Assembly: GCA_002292165.1 (NCBI GenBank)
Contig: DBBK01000239.1
Location: 1 to 9,768, forward strand
Length of the DNA: 9,768 bases
Direction of reading: 5' to 3'
Source: Brevundimonas sp. UBA986
Lineage (GTDB): Bacteria; Pseudomonadota; Alphaproteobacteria; Caulobacterales; Caulobacteraceae
The position numbers and the translations under genes were made by a program. A model generated the notes under the pieces. The model saw only the letters and a list, made by a program, of their open reading frames with translations, was not told the origin of the DNA and did no database searches. Shown in pieces: positions 7,062-9,768 of this stretch. Numbering within the stretch: position 1 is the stretch's first letter; every line of letters begins with the position of its first letter.

Positions 7062-8531
7062 GTGGGCGTCGGTGAGCGTCTGCGCGTCCGGGCGACGGCG
7101 CTTTTCCTCCTGCTCGCGGGACTGGCGGTCCTGATCGGGCCGGCGGTCCAGCCGCTGCTGACGTCGTCGACATCTCCCTCCCGTCCGGCCCTCGTCTGGA
7201 GCCTGTGCGACACCCCGTCGACCTGCCGACCGGTCCGGATCGACAGCCTGCGTCTCGATCGCCCGGTCACCGTTCTCAGGACCAGTTTCGTCGCCGATCG
7301 GGGCCGGACGCCGGCGCCGCTGACGGTCCACCTCGTCGCCATGGCCAGCGACGAGGTCTGGTGGAACGGACAGCTGATCGGCACGAACGGCCGTGTCGGC
7401 CCGGACCGCGCCGCCGAGATCCCGGGCCGGTTCAGCGCCGTCCTGTTCGTGCCGGCGAATCTTGTGCGCGAGGGTCCCAACACGGTCGAGGTCCGGCTGT
7501 CGGCCCATCATCTCTGGGCGCCGGTCGCCCGGCCCATCCATCTGATCGGCATCGGCGGCTATGACGACCCGCTGAAGGGAGCGCTGGTCCACTATCTGCC
7601 GACCCTGCTCGCGATCGGGCTGTTGGCCCTGGCCCTGCTGTTCAACATCCTGCTGTGGGCCACCCGCCGTCCGCCCGCATCGGCCGCCTTCGCCGTCATG
7701 GCCGTTGCGGTCCTGTGTCAGGCCGTGATCGAGGCCGGCAAGCTGGTCCAGACCTATGGCTATCCATGGCAGTTGGGGCGGCTGATGGGGATCGTCGCCT
7801 GCGCCGTCCTCGCCGCCGCCGCCCTGGGCGGTCTGGCCTCGCGCTTCCCCCCCGACCGGCGCGCGCGCCTCGCCCTGAACCTCGTTCTGGTCGCCGGGCT
7901 GACGGTCGCTGTCTTCGGCCCGCCCTGGTGGGACGCCAAGGCGCTGTGGGGCTTCCGTTGCGGCCTCGCCGTCCTGCTGGCCGGAGCGCTTGCGGGCCTG
8001 CTCGGAGACCGTCGCGGCGCCCTCTGGGTCGGCATGGCCTGCGTGGTCGCCCTCGGCCTGTCCTGGACCCGCAACTTCCTCGACACCGGCTACTACTGGG
8101 GATTCCTGGCCCTGTTCGGCTGGTGGGGCGTCCACGCCGTCCGGTCGCTGCGGCGCGAAGCCTCCGCCCCGGCCTTGGGCCCGGTCGTGCCGGACGAGGC
8201 GACCCTGTCGATCCCGAACGGCGGCTCGCGTCACCGGGTCCGGGCCGGTGAAATCCTGCATATCCGCGCCGACGACGACTATTGTCTGGTCCGGCTTGCG
8301 GACGGGCGAGAGCTGCTGTCGACGGCCAACCTGTCGGCCTTGATGGCGCTGGCCCCCGGCCGCTTCCTGCGCATCCACCGCAGTCACGCCGTCAATCCGC
8401 GCCGCATCGCCGTGGTCCACCGCGCCGGCCGGTTCGCGCGCACGGTCGAGATGGAGGGCGGCGAGCGCCTCGCCGTCGGCCGCACCTACTGGACCCGACT
8501 GGAAGCCGGCCTCGGGTCGTCTGAGGGGTAG
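7062..8531 (+). CDS. Polytopic membrane protein with C-terminal LytTR DNA-binding domain
   Basis: This 489-residue protein looks like a one-component membrane-bound transcription regulator. After a basic start, residues 11-29 form a membrane anchor. Residues about 30-175 should be periplasmic: a beta-rich domain with VWWNGQLIGTNGRVGP (99-114), reminiscent of galactose-binding-like or 7TMR-DISM extracellular domains, and a Cys49/Cys55 pair that could be disulfide-bonded. About seven hydrophobic segments follow (roughly 178-199, 208-226, 241-260, 270-286, 298-315, 319-335, 343-360). The C-terminal LytTR domain (about 381-480) has the family pattern: ILHIRADDDYCLVRLADG, then FLRIHRSHAVNPRRIAVV. 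LytTR domains bind paired short direct repeats, so a target could be the adjacent divergent promoter region. The GTG start at 7062 is the first start in frame with a sensible anchor; its ribosome site (GGTGA, 7051-7055) is weak. No receiver or kinase domain is present. Confidence 0.87.
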   Translation: MGVGERLRVRATALFLLLAGLAVLIGPAVQPLLTSSTSPSRPALVWSLCDTPSTCRPVRIDSLRLDRPVTVLRTSFVADRGRTPAPLTVHLVAMASDEVWWNGQLIGTNGRVGPDRAAEIPGRFSAVLFVPANLVREGPNTVEVRLSAHHLWAPVARPIHLIGIGGYDDPLKGALVHYLPTLLAIGLLALALLFNILLWATRRPPASAAFAVMAVAVLCQAVIEAGKLVQTYGYPWQLGRLMGIVACAVLAAAALGGLASRFPPDRRARLALNLVLVAGLTVAVFGPPWWDAKALWGFRCGLAVLLAGALAGLLGDRRGALWVGMACVVALGLSWTRNFLDTGYYWGFLALFGWWGVHAVRSLRREASAPALGPVVPDEATLSIPNGGSRHRVRAGEILHIRADDDYCLVRLADGRELLSTANLSALMALAPGRFLRIHRSHAVNPRRIAVVHRAGRFARTVEMEGGERLAVGRTYWTRLEAGLGSSEG

Positions 8532-8584
8532 CCTACCGGGGGCGGACGGGTCTAGGGAGCGGTTCTGAACCGGAGGCCCCGCCC

Positions 8585-8989
8585 GTGACCCAAGCTGACA
8601 CCGATCCCGACTTCGATTCCGGCGGTTACGACATCGACGACTGGTCGCGCCTTGTGGCCTTCACCGGCCGGGTCGCCACGCTGGACGACGTTCAGGCCAA
8701 GCGGGCCGTCTTCGCGCTCGACGATACCGAGCGGCCGTTCCCGCTGGATCTGGACCTGCCCCAGCCGGTGATCTGGTGGGAGGAGGACGGCGAACAGGCG
8801 GCCGTCGCCGTCCAGGCCGAATGCCACACCAATGCCGAGGGCGTGGAGATGGAAGTCGTCGGCCTGATCCTGCCGGACGGGGAGGCGGCGATCGCCCTGC
8901 TGGAAGACATCGACATCGTCGACGACACCGACCCGACCTGGCGCACCCTCGTCACCGGCGCCGTCGACGGCGTTTCCACCGATGACTGA
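8585..8989 (+). CDS. Highly acidic protein of unknown function
   Basis: I do not recognise a family. The 134-residue product has 33 Asp/Glu against 6 Lys/Arg by count, with no signal peptide or membrane segment, so it should be a very acidic cytoplasmic protein. The middle is strand-rich with paired aromatics (PQPVIWWEEDGEQ, 60-72) and one Cys; the C-terminal third (GLILPDGEAAIALLEDIDIVDD) reads as strand, helix, strand. The GTG start is supported by a strong GGAGG site at 8572-8576, eight bases upstream. It begins 53 bases after the LytTR gene on the same strand with no terminator visible, so the two could be co-transcribed. It ends three bases from the end of the convergent DUF1643 gene. 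An acidic partner or inhibitor role is possible but not supported by any motif. Confidence 0.75.
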   Translation: MTQADTDPDFDSGGYDIDDWSRLVAFTGRVATLDDVQAKRAVFALDDTERPFPLDLDLPQPVIWWEEDGEQAAVAVQAECHTNAEGVEMEVVGLILPDGEAAIALLEDIDIVDDTDPTWRTLVTGAVDGVSTDD

Positions 8990-8992
8990 ACC

Positions 8993-9541
8993 TCAGGCCT
9001 CGTAGCGGATCAGCGGCGTATCACCCCGTAAATACAGGGGATGTTTCGGACTGCCGTCGCCGTTCTGGCCGAAGCACCAGAGCTCGACCCCATCGGCCCT
9101 CAGGGCGTCGATCAGGGCCTTGCCGGCGGGGGCTAGCGCCTTGTTCAGCTTGCCGTGGCAGACCACGACCTTGCCGGCCTTCGCCGCCTGGGCCCGGATC
9201 GTCGGCAGGTTCTCGGACGAGACCGCCTCGACGCCGGGCGCCAGCAGCATTTTCGGATCGGTGGCGCGATAGTCGCCGACATTGGCCTTGACCATGGCGT
9301 CGAAGCCCTCGCGCTGGGTGAAGGTCCATTCGCGCGCGCAGGTCGGGTCGTTGACCAGGGCGTCGGCGGTCGAGGGGTTCATGCCGATGAACAGCATGTA
9401 GCGCTCGGGGAAGGCCTCCCCCAGCCAGCGCCGCATCAACTGGCGATATCGCCCGTCCGCGCTGAACGCCGCATCCCCCTTCACGCCCGGCATGAGGGCC
9501 AGCCGCACCTTGCCGCCGGGGTCATGCTGATCAGCCGTCAT
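8993..9541 (-). CDS. DUF1643 domain-containing protein
   Basis: The 182-residue product matches the layout I know for DUF1643 proteins. There is an N-terminal strand pair with RYRQLMRRWL (31-40), the family hallmark MNPSTADALVNDPT (54-67) and YRATDP (91-96). A central strand and helix follow (VVVCHGKLNK, 125-134), and the C-terminal signature is CFGQNGDGSPKHPLYL (156-171). The biochemical function is not established; the family occurs as a stand-alone gene in many bacteria and some phages. The protein looks complete, soluble and intact. ATG 9541 is supported by GAGGAG at 9550-9555 on the - strand, eight bases upstream. It is convergent with the acidic-protein gene, leaving only three bases between the two stops and no separate terminator. 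Confidence 0.9.
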   Translation of the reverse strand: MTADQHDPGGKVRLALMPGVKGDAAFSADGRYRQLMRRWLGEAFPERYMLFIGMNPSTADALVNDPTCAREWTFTQREGFDAMVKANVGDYRATDPKMLLAPGVEAVSSENLPTIRAQAAKAGKVVVCHGKLNKALAPAGKALIDALRADGVELWCFGQNGDGSPKHPLYLRGDTPLIRYEA

Positions 9542-9768
9542 TATGGGCGCTCCTCACAATCGGACTGGCGCCGATTCCCGCTGTGTTAGACTTCGGCTCT
9601 GGTCTTTGACATTCGCGCCGAACCCGCAAGCCCTTTGCACGCCGTCTTTTCGGCGGCGGAATGAGGCGGACTTCTCGGGCACGCAAATTCAATCATTTGT
9701 GCCTGCATTCTGAGGTTTCACTTCCGAATTGCACTTTTTGCACCCACTCTTTTTCGAGTGCAAATACG
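9542..9768. promoter_or_regulatory. Gene-free right edge with TTGCAC repeats
   Basis: I see no convincing coding region in these 227 bases. The left part must hold the DUF1643 promoter. TTGACA at 9606-9611 is a perfect -35 hexamer for the + strand but lacks a clear -10. CGCCG/CGGCG (9640-9644/9651-9655) can form a small hairpin. TTGCAC occurs at 9635-9640, 9729-9734 and 9738-9743, and inverted (GTGCAA) at 9758-9763. The last 68 bases are 46% GC by hand count, much lower than the genes. It is probably upstream of a gene outside the window. Confidence 0.5.
9729..9763. repeat. Cluster of direct and inverted TTGCAC hexamers
   Basis: Two direct copies, 9 bases apart start to start (9729 and 9738), are followed by an inverted copy at 9758-9763; the second copy extends to TTTGCAC/GTGCAAA (9737-9743/9758-9764). 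A smaller hairpin, CACTC/GAGTG (9745-9749/9756-9760), lies inside. The layout looks like a protein-binding operator, but this is pattern only. Confidence 0.4.

Noticed and set aside
6929..7483. N-terminal extension of the serine hydrolase reading frame upstream to 7483 (185 extra codons)
   Set aside because: It is Arg/Pro/Ser-rich low-complexity protein, overlaps the divergent LytTR gene, and would bury the Tat signal. GTG 6928 has a good ribosome site and puts the Tat motif at the N terminus.
7014..8420. 468-codon open frame on the - strand opposite the LytTR gene
   Set aside because: Gln/Gly/Arg/Asp-rich composition typical of an antisense shadow; the + strand frame encodes membrane helices and a recognisable LytTR domain.
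8561..8571. GGTTC-T-GAACC dyad before the acidic-protein gene, considered as an SOS box
   Set aside because: Alphaproteobacterial LexA sites are GTTC/GAAC words separated by seven bases; here the arms are one base apart. A five-base-arm dyad is common by chance in this composition.
9679..9702. Hairpin GCA..CAAAT/ATTTG..TGC considered as a terminator or small RNA
   Set aside because: It needs a two-base bulge, has a short stem and no T run follows it.

Overview
The window looks like a chromosomal segment of an alphaproteobacterium of the order Caulobacterales; a Brevundimonas-like organism is my best guess. The grounds are the order tRNA-Leu, tig, clpP, cicA (opposite strand), clpX; protein sequences that read like the Caulobacter versions; high GC in most genes; and a Caulobacter-type -10 element (GCTANAWC) in front of clpP. 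The assignment comes from recalled families and gene order, not from a database search.

Left part (1-2311): the 3' two thirds of a tRNA-Leu(UAG), then trigger factor (ribosome-bound chaperone) and ClpP (proteolytic chamber), closed by a strong rho-independent terminator. Middle (2332-5806): a predicted outer-membrane lipoprotein of the alpha/beta-hydrolase fold and a small unrecognised protein, both on the + strand. They meet cicA, a HAD-family phosphatase on the - strand. cicA is divergent from clpX, the AAA+ unfoldase that feeds ClpP, and clpX ends in a second clear terminator. Trigger factor, ClpP and ClpX make up the protein-quality-control core: folding at the ribosome and regulated degradation in the cytoplasm.

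Right part (5831-9541) is accessory. A Tat-exported class C beta-lactamase-like serine hydrolase (-) is divergent from a polytopic membrane protein with a C-terminal LytTR DNA-binding domain (+). Then come a very acidic unrecognised protein (+) and, convergent with it, a DUF1643 protein (-). In many proteobacteria lon follows clpX directly; here it does not, so these four genes may sit between clpX and lon, whose position lies outside what can be seen. The last ~230 bases carry no recognisable gene, are less GC-rich towards the edge, and hold several copies of TTGCAC.

Most of the window is ordinary conserved chromosome. The points most worth a second look are the membrane LytTR regulator beside an atypical serine hydrolase, and the TTGCAC cluster at the right edge. 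I see no CRISPR array, insertion sequence, phage gene or rRNA.
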